DNA of 33,987 bases from JBOGGX01 sp050744245 (GTDB taxonomy: Bacteria; Actinomycetota; Acidimicrobiia; Acidimicrobiales; JBOGGX01): positions 1-33,987 of the forward strand of contig JBOGGX010000186.1 in NCBI GenBank assembly GCA_050744245.1. Direction: 5' to 3'. This document shows, one piece after another, positions 1 through 8,724 of this stretch. Made by a program: the position numbers and the translations under genes. The notes under the pieces were generated by a model, which was not told where the DNA came from, made no database searches, and worked only from the letters and a program-made list of their open reading frames with translations. Numbering within the stretch: the stretch's first letter is position 1; every line of letters begins with the position of its first letter.

Positions 1-1
1 G

Positions 2-373
2 TTCACCCAGTGCTCCGACCTGACCGCCGTCGATCAGCTGCTCCGGCCCGATCGGGTGGTTCCCCCCGGTGTCGACCGCGAACGGTTCGAGGTGGTGGCG
101 AACCTCCTCTCCCATCCCCGCAACCGCCGGATCCGGCTGATCTGCCAGGTCCCCGACGGCGATGGCTGCGAGCTCCAAAGTCTGTTCGAGCTCTTCCCCG
201 GGACGGGGCTGCCCGAGCGGGAGGTCTACGACCTCTTCGGGGTGCGGTTCGCCGGGCATCCCGACCTCGTCCGGCTGCTCCTGCCCGACGACTGGGAGGG
301 ACACCCGCTCCGGAAGGACGACGCCCCCGCCCGGGTGCCGGTCCAGTTCAAGGAAGCGCAGACGCCGCGATGA
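2..373 (+). CDS. nuoC: NADH-quinone oxidoreductase subunit C, operon 1 (5' partial)
   Basis: This is the C-terminal part of NuoC, the 30-kDa-type subunit of the peripheral arm, which packs against NuoD and NuoB. The frame is open from base 2, so the start lies upstream of the window. The signature EREVYDLFGVRF is followed by GHPDLVRLLLPDDW and EGHPLRKD, the family hallmark that ends most NuoC proteins. The stop TGA overlaps the nuoD start (ATGA), showing translational coupling. nuoA and nuoB of this operon presumably lie just upstream. An internal ATG-like start near base 56 is not the real start because the reading frame continues upstream with NuoC-like sequence. Identification is very secure; only the N-terminus is missing. 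Confidence 0.95.
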   Translation, partial: FTQCSDLTAVDQLLRPDRVVPPGVDRERFEVVANLLSHPRNRRIRLICQVPDGDGCELQSLFELFPGTGLPEREVYDLFGVRFAGHPDLVRLLLPDDWEGHPLRKDDAPARVPVQFKEAQTPR

Positions 374-1587
374 CGCTCACCCCCCGCGACCTCGTCCTGG
401 GCCCGGAGGCCTGGCCGGAGTCCGACGAGACGATGGTCATCAACCTCGGGCCGCAGCACCCGTCGACCCACGGCGTGCTGCGGGTGATGCTCGAGCTCGA
501 GGGCGAGACCGTGCTCCGGGCCAAGCCCATCATCGGCTATCTCCACACCGGCATGGAGAAGACCGGCGAGCAGCTCACCTACATGCAGGGCGGCACCAAC
601 ACGACCCGCATGGACTACGCCGGGAACCTCTTCAACGAGCTGGTGTTCTCGATGGCGACCGAGAAGCTGCTGGGGGTGGAGGTGCCGCCCCGGGCGCAGT
701 GGATCCGGATGCTCATGTGCGAGCTCAACCGGATGTCGTCGCACCTCCTGTTCCTCGCCACCAACGGCATGGACCTGGGCGCGGTGGGGATGATGATCTA
801 CGGCTGGCGCGAACGGGAGGAGGTGCTGCGGTTCTTCGAGAAGGTCACCGGGCTGCGGATGAACCACAACTACATTCGCCCCGGTGGGGTCGCCGCCGAT
901 CTGCCCGACGGTTGGCGCGACGATGTCCTCAGGCTCCTCGATGTCCTCCCCGAGCGGCTGACCGAGTTCGACACCCTCATGACCGGTCAACCGATCTGGC
1001 GCGACCGGCTGCAGGCGGTCGGGGTCATCACCGCCCAGGAGGCCATCGCCCTCGGCGCCACCGGCCCGATCCTGCGCTCCACCGGTGTGCCCTGGGACCT
1101 GCGGCGCGAGCAGCCCTACCTGTACTACCCCGACGTCGAGTTCGACGTCATCGTCGGCTCCTACGGCGACACCTTCGATCGCTACGCGGTACGGCTCAAC
1201 GAGGTGCGGGAGTCGATGCGGATCGTTCGCCAGGTCCTTGAACGGATGCCACGCGGCGACTACCGCATCCAGGACAAGAAGGTCACCCCGCCGCCCCGCC
1301 AGCGCATCGACGAGTCGATGGAAGCGCTCATCCACCACTTCAAGATCTTCACCGAGGGCTTCAAGGTCCCCGAGGGTGAGGTGTACGCCGCGGTCGAGTC
1401 ACCTCGCGGCGAGCTGGGCTGCTACATGGTGTCCGACGGGAGCGGCAAGCCCTACCGCTGCCACATCCGGGGGCCGAGCTTCGTCAACCTGCAGACGCTG
1501 CCCCACATGATGCGCGGCGGGCTCATCGCCGACGCGGTGGCGTCCATCTCGTCCGTCGACCCGATAATGGGTGAGGTCGACCGGTAG
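370..1587 (+). CDS. nuoD: NADH-quinone oxidoreductase subunit D, operon 1
   Basis: NuoD (49-kDa type, 405 residues) forms the quinone-binding cavity together with NuoB and NuoH. The start is the ATG overlapping the nuoC stop; a longer open frame upstream is only the shadow of nuoC. The family motif GPQHPSTHG lies at residues 27-35 and supplies the quinone-contacting His34. RMDY at 80-83 supplies the quinone-contacting Tyr83. The sequence IGYLHTGMEK has Thr60 where mitochondrial NDUFS2 has the methylated arginine (HRG); a Thr here also occurs in other bacterial NuoD. Length and C-terminus (ending DPIMGEVDR) are normal. It shares an operon with nuoC upstream and nuoE four bases downstream. Compare the paralogue at 18793-19965, which differs at both marked positions. 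Confidence 0.97.
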   Translation: MTLTPRDLVLGPEAWPESDETMVINLGPQHPSTHGVLRVMLELEGETVLRAKPIIGYLHTGMEKTGEQLTYMQGGTNTTRMDYAGNLFNELVFSMATEKLLGVEVPPRAQWIRMLMCELNRMSSHLLFLATNGMDLGAVGMMIYGWREREEVLRFFEKVTGLRMNHNYIRPGGVAADLPDGWRDDVLRLLDVLPERLTEFDTLMTGQPIWRDRLQAVGVITAQEAIALGATGPILRSTGVPWDLRREQPYLYYPDVEFDVIVGSYGDTFDRYAVRLNEVRESMRIVRQVLERMPRGDYRIQDKKVTPPPRQRIDESMEALIHHFKIFTEGFKVPEGEVYAAVESPRGELGCYMVSDGSGKPYRCHIRGPSFVNLQTLPHMMRGGLIADAVASISSVDPIMGEVDR

Positions 1588-1591
1588 CCCC

Positions 1592-2239
1592 ATGCCCCGC
1601 CTCACCGGCGAGAACGTCGTGATCGCCCACGACATCATCGGGCGCTACCCGGTGGCCAAGTCGGCGCTCATCCCGTTGTGCCACCTGGCCCAGGAGCAGG
1701 ACGGGTGGCTCACCGACGAGGCCATGACCCACATCGCCGAGCTCGTCGGCGTCACCCCGGCCGACGTGCTCGGCACCGCCAGCTTCTACGAGATGTTCAA
1801 GCGCCACCCGGCCGGTCGCTACCTCGTGAACATCTGCACCAGCATCTCCTGTTTTCTCATGGGGGCCGACGACCTGCTCGCCCACGCCGAGGACCGCCTC
1901 GGCGTCCGGGCCGGCGGCACCACCGCCGACGGGCTGTTCACCCTCGAGAGCTACGAGTGCCAGGCCGCCTGCACCGAGGCGCCGTGCCTCCAGGTGAACT
2001 ACCGCTACTTCTACAAGGTGACCCCGGCCGACTTCGACGAGCTGATCGCCGATCTCGGCGACCGCGGACTCGACAGCGACATCCCGGCCCATGGCACCTT
2101 GGCCCGCATCCGCCAGCGCCTCGATCCCGGGCGCCGGGCCGGCAACGTCGCCCCGGACGACGCCACCCAGCCGGTGTGGATCGCCAACGGCCGGGCCGTG
2201 CTCGACGACGGCGGACCAACTCCTCCGCTCCTCCCATGA
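1592..2239 (+). CDS. nuoE: NADH-quinone oxidoreductase subunit E
   Basis: NuoE (24-kDa type) is the thioredoxin-fold [2Fe-2S] (N1a) subunit of the NADH module and works with NuoF. Four cysteines fit the family pattern: C82-x4-C87 and, after about 35 residues, C123-x3-C127. The ATG at 1592 is preferred because it lies four bases after the nuoD stop and gives the usual N-terminus; an in-frame GTG at 1571 would overlap nuoD by 17 bases. The protein is 215 residues, longer than a minimal NuoE because of a C-terminal tail rich in Arg, Asp and Pro after about residue 160. The stop overlaps the nuoF start (ATGA). The second operon of this window has no counterpart. Confidence 0.96.
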   Translation: MPRLTGENVVIAHDIIGRYPVAKSALIPLCHLAQEQDGWLTDEAMTHIAELVGVTPADVLGTASFYEMFKRHPAGRYLVNICTSISCFLMGADDLLAHAEDRLGVRAGGTTADGLFTLESYECQAACTEAPCLQVNYRYFYKVTPADFDELIADLGDRGLDSDIPAHGTLARIRQRLDPGRRAGNVAPDDATQPVWIANGRAVLDDGGPTPPLLP

Positions 2240-3591
2240 TCCGCGACGTCCAGCCCATCATCACCACCCGATTCGAGCACGACGACTCACACCTGCTCGA
2301 GCGCTACCTGGCGACCGGCGGCTACGAGGGGCTGCGGGCCGCGCTGCGCGTGCCGCCCCAACGCGTGGTCGAGCATGTGAAGACGGCCAGCCTCCTCGGC
2401 CGGGGCGGCGCCGGGTTTGCCGCGGGCGTCAAGTGGGGCTTCCTGCCGCCCGGCAAGTACCCCTACTACGTCGTCGTCAACGGCGACGAGAGCGAGCCCG
2501 GCACCTACAAGGACCGGCTCCTCATGGAGCGCGACCCACATCAGCTGATCGAGGGGCTGCTCATCTGCTGCTACGCCGTCGGCGCGGCCCAGGCGTTCTT
2601 CTATGTGCGGGGCGAGATGGCCCTGGCCCAGGAGCGCATCGCCGCCGCCCTCAACGAGGCCAACGAGGCGGGCTACGTCGGGCGGGGCATCTGCGGCACG
2701 GAGTTCTCCTGCGACATCATCCTCACGTGGGGGGCCGGCGCCTACATCGTCGGCGAGGAGACGGCGCTCATCGAGAGCCTCGAGGGCGAGCGGGGGATGC
2801 CGCGGCTCAAGCCGCCGTACTTCCCCGCCGCGATCGGGCTCTATCAGCAGCCGACGATCGTCAACAACGTCGAGACGCTGGCCAACCTCCCGTGGATCAT
2901 GAGCAACGGCGGGCAGGCCTTCGCCGATCTCGGGGCCGAGACGTCACGCGGGACCAGGATGTTCGCCGTCTCGGGACACGTGCAACGCCCCGGTGTGTAC
3001 GAGGTCGAGTTCGGGGTCACCACCTTCCGCGACCTCATCTACGCCCCGGTCTTCTGCGGCGGCATCCGGGGCGATCGGGCCATCAAGGCGTTCATCCCGG
3101 GCGGCGCCTCCGCCCCCTGGTTCTTCGAGGAGCACCTCGACCTCCCCCTCGAAGCGGGCGCGGTCGGCCAGGCCGGATCGATGCTGGGATCGGGCGCCAT
3201 CATCGTCATGGACGAGACGACCGACGTGGTCAAGGCCTGCCATCGGGTCGTTCGCTTCTTCGCCAGGGAGTCGTGCGGCAAGTGCACGCCGTGCCGTGAG
3301 GGCACGGCCTGGTTGGAGAAGATCCTGCAGCGGATCATCGACGGCGAGGGCCGGCCGGGCGACGTCGACCTCCTGCTCGACGTGTCCGACAACATCAGCC
3401 CCGGGATCACCTGGCCGCCCCGGCAGACGACGATCTGCCCGCTCGGCCCGTCGGCCGTGTCGCCGATCGCATCGGCGGTCTCGCGCTTCCGCGACGAGTT
3501 CGAGCGCTACGTCGGCTCGCCCGTCGCCATCACCGTCCCCATGAACGGCGCCGCCTACCGGGCGGCCGAGACCGAGCCGGCCGGTGTCTGA
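2236..3591 (+). CDS. nuoF: NADH-quinone oxidoreductase subunit F (NADH/FMN-binding)
   Basis: NuoF (51-kDa type, 451 residues) oxidises NADH, carries FMN and holds the [4Fe-4S] cluster N3. The glycine-rich loop GRGGAGFAAGVKW (about residues 56-68) is the NADH/FMN-binding signature. NGDESEPGTYKDR and GAGAYIVGEETALIESLEG are further family blocks. N3 ligands are C347, C350 and C353 in ESCGKCTPCREG, plus C401 in TICPLG. The start ATG overlaps the nuoE stop. The 3' end overlaps the GTG start of nuoG by 8 bases. The whole family signature is intact, so operon 1 should be able to use NADH. Confidence 0.97.
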   Translation: MIRDVQPIITTRFEHDDSHLLERYLATGGYEGLRAALRVPPQRVVEHVKTASLLGRGGAGFAAGVKWGFLPPGKYPYYVVVNGDESEPGTYKDRLLMERDPHQLIEGLLICCYAVGAAQAFFYVRGEMALAQERIAAALNEANEAGYVGRGICGTEFSCDIILTWGAGAYIVGEETALIESLEGERGMPRLKPPYFPAAIGLYQQPTIVNNVETLANLPWIMSNGGQAFADLGAETSRGTRMFAVSGHVQRPGVYEVEFGVTTFRDLIYAPVFCGGIRGDRAIKAFIPGGASAPWFFEEHLDLPLEAGAVGQAGSMLGSGAIIVMDETTDVVKACHRVVRFFARESCGKCTPCREGTAWLEKILQRIIDGEGRPGDVDLLLDVSDNISPGITWPPRQTTICPLGPSAVSPIASAVSRFRDEFERYVGSPVAITVPMNGAAYRAAETEPAGV

Positions 3592-6175
3592 AGCCCGAGC
3601 CGAGACCGTGTCGATCACGATCAACGGCAAGATCTTCGACGCCCGCCCCGCCCAGCTCGTCATCGACGCGGCCGACGACCGTGGCGTCTACATCCCCCGC
3701 TTCTGCTACCACCACCGGATGCGGTCGGTCGGCATGTGCCGCATGTGCATCGTCGACATCGACACGGGCCGGGGGCCAACCATCCAACCGGCGTGCATGA
3801 TCGCCGTGGCCGACGGCATGAAGGTCGACACCGAGTCACCCGGTGTGATCAAGGCCCAGGACGGCGTGCTCGAGTTCCTCCTGATCAACCACCCGCTCGA
3901 CTGCCCGGTGTGCGACAAGGGCGGCGAGTGCCCGCTGCAGGACCAGGCCTACGCCTACGGGCCGGGCGAGAGCCGGTTCATCGAGGAGAAGCGTCACTTC
4001 GAGAAGCCCATCCCGATCAGCGACCTCGTCTACCTCGACCGGGAGCGGTGCATCCTGTGCGATCGCTGCACGAGGTTCGCCGACGAGGTGGCGGGCGACC
4101 CGTTGATCTCGTTCATCGACCGGGGCAACGAGACCCAGGTCAACACGTTCCCCGAGCACCCGTTCGCCTCGTACTTCAGCGGCAACACCGTGCAGATCTG
4201 CCCGGTCGGCGCGCTGACGGCCAAGCCGTTCAGGTTCAGGGCCCGGCCGTGGGACCTCGAGCAGGTCGAGTCCACCTGCACCTCGTGCTCGGTCGGATGC
4301 CGGATCGTGATCCAGTCCAGTCGCAACCGGGTGCTGCGCTACCTCGGCGTCGACTCCGACCCGGTCAACTGGAGCTGGCTGTGCGACAAGGGCCGCTTCG
4401 GCTTCGAGGCGGCCAACCACGACGATCGCCTCGACCGGCCGCTGATCCGCTCCGGCGCCGGTTCCGGCGCCGGCGCCGCTGATGAGCTGGCCGCCACGAC
4501 CTGGTCGGTGGCGCTGGGCGCGGCCGCCGACCTCCTGCGTAGTGCCGTCGCCACCAGCGGTTCCCGCGGCATCGCCGTCCTCGGCGGCGCCCGCCTGACG
4601 AACGAGGCGGCCTACGTCTGGACCAAGCTGGCCAAGGGCGTGCTCGGCACCGACAACGTCGACGCCCAGATGGGCGACGGGCTGCCGGCCGAGGTCGTGC
4701 TCGGGCTGCCCAGGACCACCATCGACGGGGCCTGTGCCGCGGGCGGCACCGTCGTGCTCCTCGGGCCCGACCTGAAGGAGGAGCTGCCGGTCCTTTACCT
4801 CCGGCTGCGCGACGCATCGGTGAACCGAGGGGTCAGGCTGATCGAGGTGGCGCCGATCGACACCGGGTTGGCGCCGTACGCCGCGATTCGACGGCGCTAC
4901 CGCCCCGGCGAGGCGGCCGAGGCGGTGCGGGCCCTGCTGGCCGAGGGCGACCTGACGGCCGGTGACGGACCGCTCACCGTCGTGGTCGGGCGGCCGTCGA
5001 TGGCCGAGCGCCCCGAGGCCATCGTCGACGCGGTGGCCGCGGTGGTCGAGGCCAGACCGGACGCCCGCTTCCTGCCCGTCCTGCGCCGGGCCAACGTGTT
5101 CGGCGCGCTCGACATGGGCATGGCCCCCGGCCTGCTGCCCGGCCGGACCGGACTCGACGGCGCCCGCGCCTGGTTCGGCGCCGACTGGCTGCTGGTGCCC
5201 GAGGAGCGCGGGCTCGACGCCGAGGGCATCCTCACCGCCGCGGCCGAGGGCCGGATCGAGCTGCTGGTGCTGGTCGGCGCCGACCCGCTGAGCGACTTTC
5301 CCGACCGGGGCCTGGCCGCCCGGGCGGTGGCCGGCGCCAGGGGGATCCTCGCCGTCGACACGTTCCTCAATCCGTCGGTCAGGCGGGCCAACGTGGTGCT
5401 CCCCGCCGCCGGCTACGCAGAGACGTCGGGCAGCACGACCAACCTTGAGGGCCGCGTCAGCCTGCTCGGGCGCAAGGTCACCGCGCCGGGGACGGCGCGC
5501 GACGACTGGGGCATCGCCGCCGACCTCGCCCTCCGTCTCGGCGCCGACCTCGGGCTCGAGTCGATCGCCGACATCCAGCGCGAGATCGAGCGGCTGGCCC
5601 CGTCGCACCGCGGGCTGACGCCGGAGCTGCTGGCCCAGGCGTGGGCCGAGGACGGCATCGTCCTCCCGGTGGGGCCGGACGACCTGGCCCGGGCCGAGGG
5701 CACGCCGGTCTCGATCGAGGGCCACGAGGACGAGCCGGATGCCGTGGGCGACGCCGAGGCCGAGGCCGCCGAGGCCGCCGTTGACGACGACGATGGCCGG
5801 CCACCGGGCCTGCGATTCGTGGCGCCCGTGGGGTCGCTGCCCCCGCCGCCGGTCGACGCCTACTCGCTGCGGCTCGTCGCCCACCGCAAGCTCTACGACA
5901 ACGGCACCCTGGTCCAGCACGCCTCGTCGCTCGCCCCCCTGGCACCGGGCGGCCGGCTTCGACTGCACGGCTGGGACTTCGAGCGGCTGGGGATCGACGC
6001 CGGCGGCCGGGTCAAGGTCACCTCGGCGACCGGGAGCGCCATGGTCGATGCGGTGCCCGATCCGGCGGTGCCCAAGGGCGTCGCCGCGGTCGCCGTGAAC
6101 CAACCAGGATCCACGATCGCCGACGTGATCGACGCCACCGCACCGATCACCGAGATCAGGGTCGAGACCCCGTGA
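3584..6175 (+). CDS. nuoG: NADH-quinone oxidoreductase subunit G (Fe-S relay)
   Basis: NuoG (75-kDa type, 863 residues) relays electrons from NuoF towards NuoI through a chain of Fe-S clusters. All ligand sets are visible: N1b at C41, C52, C55, C71; N5 at H103, C107, C110, C116; N4 at C156, C159, C162, C206; and the extra bacterial cluster N7 at C232, C235, C239, C267. A molybdopterin-oxidoreductase-like domain follows (about 230-690). Around residues 710-740 there is an acidic, Ala-rich linker, then a C-terminal domain of roughly 120 residues. The GTG start at 3584 overlaps nuoF by 8 bases. It is the last gene of the NADH module before a 124-base gap ahead of nuoH. Confidence 0.96.
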   Translation: MSEARAETVSITINGKIFDARPAQLVIDAADDRGVYIPRFCYHHRMRSVGMCRMCIVDIDTGRGPTIQPACMIAVADGMKVDTESPGVIKAQDGVLEFLLINHPLDCPVCDKGGECPLQDQAYAYGPGESRFIEEKRHFEKPIPISDLVYLDRERCILCDRCTRFADEVAGDPLISFIDRGNETQVNTFPEHPFASYFSGNTVQICPVGALTAKPFRFRARPWDLEQVESTCTSCSVGCRIVIQSSRNRVLRYLGVDSDPVNWSWLCDKGRFGFEAANHDDRLDRPLIRSGAGSGAGAADELAATTWSVALGAAADLLRSAVATSGSRGIAVLGGARLTNEAAYVWTKLAKGVLGTDNVDAQMGDGLPAEVVLGLPRTTIDGACAAGGTVVLLGPDLKEELPVLYLRLRDASVNRGVRLIEVAPIDTGLAPYAAIRRRYRPGEAAEAVRALLAEGDLTAGDGPLTVVVGRPSMAERPEAIVDAVAAVVEARPDARFLPVLRRANVFGALDMGMAPGLLPGRTGLDGARAWFGADWLLVPEERGLDAEGILTAAAEGRIELLVLVGADPLSDFPDRGLAARAVAGARGILAVDTFLNPSVRRANVVLPAAGYAETSGSTTNLEGRVSLLGRKVTAPGTARDDWGIAADLALRLGADLGLESIADIQREIERLAPSHRGLTPELLAQAWAEDGIVLPVGPDDLARAEGTPVSIEGHEDEPDAVGDAEAEAAEAAVDDDDGRPPGLRFVAPVGSLPPPPVDAYSLRLVAHRKLYDNGTLVQHASSLAPLAPGGRLRLHGWDFERLGIDAGGRVKVTSATGSAMVDAVPDPAVPKGVAAVAVNQPGSTIADVIDATAPITEIRVETP

Positions 6176-6214
6176 GTGAGCCCGCAGGGCGAGCGAACCA
6201 TCGACACAGCCCGT

Positions 6215-6235
6215 CTTCGCCGCGAAGCGGCGAAG
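6215..6235 (+). terminator. Perfect hairpin after nuoG (attenuator or RNA-stability element)
   Basis: CTTCGCCG (6215-6222) and CGGCGAAG (6228-6235) form a perfect 8-bp stem with a 5-base loop, 40 bases after the nuoG stop. There is no T-run after it, so a full intrinsic terminator is doubtful. Because the operon continues into nuoH, partial termination or mRNA processing between the soluble-arm and membrane-arm genes is more likely than a full stop. The motif TCGACACAG lies just upstream at 6201-6209. Confidence 0.4.
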
Positions 6236-6240
6236 AGCTC

Positions 6241-6302
6241 ATTGGTGCCTCGTCGGTCCTGGTCGCGGTGAACTCTTGGTGTCGCTCGAGGGAGCACCAA
6301 TG
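6241..6302 (+). promoter_or_regulatory. Alternative hairpins at the nuoH1 translation start
   Basis: The right arm GCACCAAT (6294-6301) runs into the nuoH start codon (ATG 6300-6302). It can pair perfectly with ATTGGTGC at 6241-6248 (8 bp), or its inner part CACCAA (6295-6300) can pair with TTGGTG at 6276-6281 (6 bp). The two pairings exclude each other. The likely Shine-Dalgarno sequence GAGGGAG (6288-6294) sits in the loop of the shorter hairpin or beside the longer one. This could control nuoH translation. That role is an inference; only the complementarity is seen. Confidence 0.4.
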
Positions 6303-7523
6303 AGCGCGTACATCCTCGCCGCCGACCCGCTGTTCGCCGACGGCCTCGGCTTCACCGTGGTCGTCATCGTGTTGATCAAGGCGGTCATCGCCTTCGTCCT
6401 GGTGCTGCTCTCGGCCGCGCTCATGGTGTGGTGGGAGCGCAAGCTCATCGCGGCCATGCAGAACCGACCGGGCCCCAACCGGGCCGGCCCGGCCGGCATC
6501 CTCCAGTCGATGGCCGACGGCATCAAGCTCTTCTTCAAGGAGGACCTGCTGCCCGACCGGGCCGACCGCCGGGTGTTCCGGCTCGCGCCCTACCTGTCGA
6601 TCCTGCCCGCGGTCCTGTTCATCTCCGTCATCCCGATCGGCGGCGACTTCAACGACGGCAACAACGGCACGGTCGAGATCTTCGGTCACGAGACCTATCT
6701 CCAGCTCGCCGATCCGCCGATCGGCATCCTCGCCGTGCTCGCCCTCTCGTCGATCGCGGTCTACGGCGTGATGCTCGCCGGCTGGTCGTCCGGATCGAAG
6801 TACCCATTGCTTGGCGCGGTCAGGGCCTCGGCGCAGATGGTGTCGTACGAGGCGGCGCTCGGCTTGGCCGTGGTGGCGGTGGTGCTGGTCACGGGCAGCC
6901 TCTCAACCCACGACATCGTGGTCGCCCAAGCCGGCGCCGGTCGGGGCGACATCATTCCGAATTGGAATGTCGTCGTCACCGGCGTCGTGCCCTTCGTCGT
7001 GTTCGTCCTGGCGGCGACGGCCGAGCTCAGCCGGCCGCCCTTCGACCTGGTCGAGGCCGAGCAGGAGCTGGTCGGCGGGTTCAACACCGAATACTCGTCG
7101 GTCAGGTTCGCCCTGTTCTTCCTGGCCGAGTTCGGCAACGTGGTCATGATGTCGGCGATCATCGTCACCCTGTTCCTCGGGGGCCCGTCCGGCCCCGCCC
7201 TCTTCGGACCGGGGTGGCTCTGGGGCATCATCTGGTTCTTCCTCAAGGTGTCGGTCTTCATCTTCATGTTCGTGTGGTTCAGGGCCACGCTGCCCAGGTT
7301 CCGCTACGACCAGCTCATGGACCTCGGGTGGAAACTGCTGATCCCACTGTCGCTGGGGTGGCTCCTCCTCATCGCCGCCCTGCGGCTCGGCAGCGACGAG
7401 GGGTGGAGCACCGGGGCGGTCGCGGTGGCCGGCGCGGTCGTGCTCATCGGGTGCGGAGCGCTGCTCGGCCTGGCCATGCGCACCGGCCACCAGCGCCGCC
7501 TGCTGGAAGAGGTGGGACGCTGA
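6300..7523 (+). CDS. nuoH: NADH-quinone oxidoreductase subunit H, operon 1
   Basis: NuoH (ND1 type, 407 residues) is the membrane subunit that closes the quinone chamber and links the peripheral arm to the pump. The conserved first loop is intact: WERK, MQNRPGPNRAGP, then ADGIKLFFKEDLLP. The second signature AELSRPPFDLVEAEQELVGG and the EYSSVRFALFFLAEF block are present. Length exceeds the common 320-350 because of extra C-terminal hydrophobic sequence, as in other actinobacterial forms. ATG 6300 is chosen over in-frame GTG 6279 because GAGGGAG lies 5 bases upstream of it. Its stop overlaps the nuoI start (TGATG). The paralogue at 19962-21005 differs in the first loop. Confidence 0.96.
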   Translation: MSAYILAADPLFADGLGFTVVVIVLIKAVIAFVLVLLSAALMVWWERKLIAAMQNRPGPNRAGPAGILQSMADGIKLFFKEDLLPDRADRRVFRLAPYLSILPAVLFISVIPIGGDFNDGNNGTVEIFGHETYLQLADPPIGILAVLALSSIAVYGVMLAGWSSGSKYPLLGAVRASAQMVSYEAALGLAVVAVVLVTGSLSTHDIVVAQAGAGRGDIIPNWNVVVTGVVPFVVFVLAATAELSRPPFDLVEAEQELVGGFNTEYSSVRFALFFLAEFGNVVMMSAIIVTLFLGGPSGPALFGPGWLWGIIWFFLKVSVFIFMFVWFRATLPRFRYDQLMDLGWKLLIPLSLGWLLLIAALRLGSDEGWSTGAVAVAGAVVLIGCGALLGLAMRTGHQRRLLEEVGR

Positions 7524-8143
7524 TGGGCTACCTCGACGGCTTCGTGGTGACGTTCAAGAAGCTGTTCCACGGGAGCGACACCGGCCGGGTGGTCACGACC
7601 GAGTACCCGGAGCACAAGCGGCCCAAGCCGGAGCGGTTCCACGGCCGCCACGTCCTCAACCGGTACGAGGACGGGATGGAGAAGTGCATCGGCTGCGAGC
7701 TGTGCGCCGGGGTGTGCCCCGCCCGCTGCATCTATGTGCGCGGGGCCGACAACCCACCCACCGATCCCGTGTCGCCCGGCGAGCGCTACGGGTTCATCTA
7801 CGAGATCAACTTCCTGCGCTGCATCCACTGCGACCTGTGCGTCGAGGCCTGCCCGACCGAGGCCATCACCGAGACCAAGCTGTTCGAGTTCTCGTTCACC
7901 AACCGCGGCGACGCCATCTACACCAAGGACGAGCTGCTGGTCGATGACGACGGCAGGCCCCGGCAGCTGCCGTGGGAGCACTGGGCGCCGGGCGACGACG
8001 TCGACACCTCGGCCTGGATGCGGGCCACCTCGCCGTCGGGCGCCGCGGCCTACGAGGGCGTCGTGGCCTGGGCCGGCGAGCTCGGCTACGGCGTACGCCC
8101 CCCCGAGCGGGGCCAGACCGACGAGCCGGCGGCGAAGCCCTGA
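7523..8143 (+). CDS. nuoI: NADH-quinone oxidoreductase subunit I, operon 1
   Basis: NuoI (23-kDa type, 206 residues) carries two [4Fe-4S] clusters (N6a, N6b) that pass electrons to N2 in NuoB. The two ferredoxin motifs are CIGCELCAGVCP (C55, C58, C61, C65) and CIHCDLCVEACP (C100, C103, C106, C110); the cysteine before each following proline serves the other cluster. The C-terminal tail of about 60 residues, rich in Asp, Ala and Pro, is an addition to the core fold. ATG overlaps the nuoH stop by one base, and its own stop overlaps the nuoJ start the same way. Confidence 0.97.
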   Translation: MGYLDGFVVTFKKLFHGSDTGRVVTTEYPEHKRPKPERFHGRHVLNRYEDGMEKCIGCELCAGVCPARCIYVRGADNPPTDPVSPGERYGFIYEINFLRCIHCDLCVEACPTEAITETKLFEFSFTNRGDAIYTKDELLVDDDGRPRQLPWEHWAPGDDVDTSAWMRATSPSGAAAYEGVVAWAGELGYGVRPPERGQTDEPAAKP

Positions 8144-8724
8144 TGGAGCTGCTCGTCTTCGTCGTGGCCGCCGCCATCGTCCTCGGCGGCGCGGTCGGCG
8201 TCATCGCCTTCTCCAACCCGGTGCACAACGCCCTGTCGCTGGTGGCGACGCTGTTCGGCGTGGCCGTGCTGTTCGTGGCCCAGGAGGCGCACTTCCTCGC
8301 CGCCGTCCAGATCATCGTGTACGCGGGCGCGGTGGTGGTGCTCTTCCTGTTCGTCATCATGCTGCTGGGCGTCGACGAGGCGGAGGACCTGAGGACCGAG
8401 CCGCTCGGCGGTCAGCGGCCGGCGGCCGCCGCGGTCGGCATCGGGCTGCTCGGCGTCAGCATCGCCGTGGTCATCCTGGCCACCACCGACGAGGGTGTGG
8501 CCACCGGGCTGCAATCGGCCGTGGGCCCGCTGCTCGACGGCGACGTCCCCAACATCGAGCTGCTGGCCGAGGCGCTCTTCACCGACTACCTGTTCGCGTT
8601 CGAGATCACGTCGGTCCTGCTCGTGATCGCGGTCGTGGCCGCCGTGCTGCTGGCCCGGCGTCCGCCCGGTCCGCTGCTCCCGAGCGGGGCCGATGGCGAC
8701 GGGGAGCTGCCGACCCGTGCCTGA
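8143..8724 (+). CDS. nuoJ: NADH-quinone oxidoreductase subunit J, operon 1
   Basis: NuoJ (ND6 type, 193 residues) is a membrane subunit beside NuoH and NuoK on the proton path. The TM3 segment VQIIVYAGAVVVLFLF contains the conserved Tyr and Gly residues around the pi-bulge thought to move in turnover. Five hydrophobic segments can be traced, with an extramembrane stretch near residues 115-150 before the last one. ATG overlaps the nuoI stop (TGATG). The C-terminus overlaps the GTG start of nuoK by 8 bases. Confidence 0.95.
   Translation: MELLVFVVAAAIVLGGAVGVIAFSNPVHNALSLVATLFGVAVLFVAQEAHFLAAVQIIVYAGAVVVLFLFVIMLLGVDEAEDLRTEPLGGQRPAAAAVGIGLLGVSIAVVILATTDEGVATGLQSAVGPLLDGDVPNIELLAEALFTDYLFAFEITSVLLVIAVVAAVLLARRPPGPLLPSGADGDGELPTRA

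Noticed and set aside
3836..6103. Long antisense open frame (about 755 residues) opposite nuoG
   Set aside because: It is a shadow of high-GC codon use; its translation is His/Arg/Gly-rich with no domains, and nuoG on the other strand has full Fe-S motifs.
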